A stretch of DNA of 64,000 nt from CAVWUA01 sp963758025 (lineage in GTDB: Bacteria > Planctomycetota > Planctomycetia > Isosphaerales > Isosphaeraceae): assembly GCA_963758025.1 (NCBI GenBank), contig CAVWUA010000003.1, positions 248,001-312,000 of the forward strand. The letters run 5' to 3'. The notes beneath the pieces are model-generated. The model saw only the letters and a program-made list of their open reading frames with translations, did no database searches and was not told where the DNA came from. Of the stretch, positions 63,070 to 64,000 are shown one piece after another (within the stretch, counting starts at the first letter, position 1; every line of letters starts with the position of its first letter). A program made the translations under genes and the position numbers.

Positions 63070-64000
63070 ATGGCGCCTCCTCGCCTTTTCGGCATCCGCC
63101 GGCTCAACGCGCTGTTTGGTCCGGCACGTGAAGCCGTTTTCGTGCTCGACGCCCAGTGCCGGCTGGTGTACGCCAACCGTGCGTGGGAGGAACTGACCGG
63201 CCACGACGCCGAGACCGTGGCGGGCATGGAATGCTTGCCCCCCGGCCCAAACTCCGACGGCCCTCTGTCCCAGCTCGGCAGCAGTTTCTGTCCGACGCCC
63301 GAGGCCCTCTCCGGACAGCCCTCGGGCGGGGCGACCCTGATCGTGCACGCCGGGGGCGAACGCCTCTGGCGGCGACTGGAGTTCTGGCCGTATCACGACG
63401 CGCGGAACCAGTTGATCGGCCTGCTCGGCCTGGTGCGTGAGCCGGACGCCTCGCCGCATGCTCCAGACAGCGATTCCCAGCGCATCCGGGCCGATCTGCA
63501 AGAGGTCCGCGATCGGCTTCGCCATCGGTTCGGCTTCGACACCCTGATCGGGCGGGGACCGAGCCACCAGCGCCTCCTTGATCAGATCGCCACGGCGGCC
63601 TCAACCCGCGTGCCCGTGCTGATCGTCGGCGAGCCGGGGACGGGCCGCCGCCTCGTCGCTCGCACGATTCACCAGCGAGGGGCTCGACCAAACGCACTCC
63701 TGATCCCGCTCGACTGCGCGGCGCTGCCCCCCGAGATCCTCGAACACGAGCTCTTTGGCGACATCCGCGAGGAAACGTTCCCCGGCACGTCGCGCCTGAA
63801 CCTTCCCGAGAACGCGAGCGTGCTCTTGCTCGAATTTCTCGACCTTCCGCGCGACCTTCAGGGCCGCCTTGCCTCGGTGAGCGAACCGCATGGCCGCATC
63901 CTGGCGACCAGCACGCTCGACCCGGAACAGGCCCGCCGCCAGGACCGCCTCCGTGGCGATCTTTATTTCCGAATGACGACGCTGGTCATCCGTCTTCAGC
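63070..64000 (+). CDS. NtrC-like PAS/AAA+ protein without GAFTGA loop (runs off window)
   Basis: ATG at 63070 opens a frame to the window end, at least 310 residues. The N-terminus (PAREAVFVLDAQCRLVYANR, WEELTGHDAETVAGM) is a PAS domain. The AAA+ part (LIGRGPSHQRLLDQIATAAS, VLIVGEPGTGRRLVARTIHQ, ALPPEILEHELFGDIREETF) matches NtrC-family activators, but the Walker A lysine is arginine (GTGRR), the segment after ELFG lacks GAFTGA, and Walker B is weak (ASVLLLEFLD). YFRMTTLVIRL near the end corresponds to the sensor region. It is probably not a sigma54 activator. The C-terminal DNA-binding part, if any, lies outside. Confidence 0.75.
   Translation, partial: MAPPRLFGIRRLNALFGPAREAVFVLDAQCRLVYANRAWEELTGHDAETVAGMECLPPGPNSDGPLSQLGSSFCPTPEALSGQPSGGATLIVHAGGERLWRRLEFWPYHDARNQLIGLLGLVREPDASPHAPDSDSQRIRADLQEVRDRLRHRFGFDTLIGRGPSHQRLLDQIATAASTRVPVLIVGEPGTGRRLVARTIHQRGARPNALLIPLDCAALPPEILEHELFGDIREETFPGTSRLNLPENASVLLLEFLDLPRDLQGRLASVSEPHGRILATSTLDPEQARRQDRLRGDLYFRMTTLVIRLQ

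Overview
The window is GC-rich bacterial chromosome that looks like Planctomycetota, probably near Isosphaeraceae. This is inferred from gene content: two DUF1501 proteins, a PSCyt1 cytochrome c fused to WD40 repeats, a large pre-peptidase-domain exported protein, a small 'MRRPRFHLQSLVILIGILA'-type membrane protein, and a typical two-anchor succinate dehydrogenase. No mobile element with its own transposase, CRISPR array, prophage, rRNA or tRNA was found.

Layout. 1-1700: YbaK-like deacylase, RNase P RNA and a small unknown gene closed by a terminator. 1.9-7.5 kb: sdhC-sdhD-sdhA-sdhB, then a PBP4-type carboxypeptidase. 7.7-11.4 kb: a degenerate CbiA-like protein and a large exported protein. 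11.5-20.3 kb: rbsD, hemL, hemB, an SH3-like exported protein, a repeat-rich patch, a dual-specificity phosphatase, a TlpA-type thioredoxin and ribBA. 20.6-26.6 kb: a planctomycete module of DUF1501, PPC-domain and PSCyt1/WD40 proteins. 26.8-32.8 kb: a DRG-like GTPase, two receiver-domain signalling proteins, aldose epimerase and an Ldh2-type dehydrogenase. 32.9-45.7 kb: a surface-glycan cluster (five glycosyltransferases, flippase, two methyltransferases, deacetylase, Gfo/Idh oxidoreductase, DUF362), mostly with overlapping start/stop codons behind a good sigma70-type promoter. 46-53.3 kb: DEAD-box helicase, pckA, MATE transporter, a 47-residue basic protein, a second DUF1501 and an AIM24 protein. 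53.4-60.6 kb: an Fe-S assembly operon, sufR-like regulator, sufC, sufB, an exported thioredoxin-fold-like protein, sufD, a rhodanese, sufE and a MIP18/SufT protein, with no sufS. 60.9-64 kb: a LexA-like protein lacking its catalytic dyad, dgoK, and a truncated NtrC-like ATPase lacking key motifs.

Quality caveat. About twenty genes carry one or more one-base indels that break an otherwise well-conserved reading frame, with sdhA and sdhB the worst. Because these are core enzymes and protein similarity resumes in another frame, I read them as residual sequencing or assembly errors, not pseudogenes. Coordinates for such genes span the whole reconstructed gene.

Most unusual items: the Suf operon with a rhodanese instead of SufS and a perfect palindrome upstream of its regulator; three proteins (CbiA-like, LexA-like, NtrC-like) that keep their fold signatures but lack catalytic residues; a MITE-like element beside a 47-bp tandem array and a bipartite palindromic repeat family; and the unannotated 47-residue basic protein.
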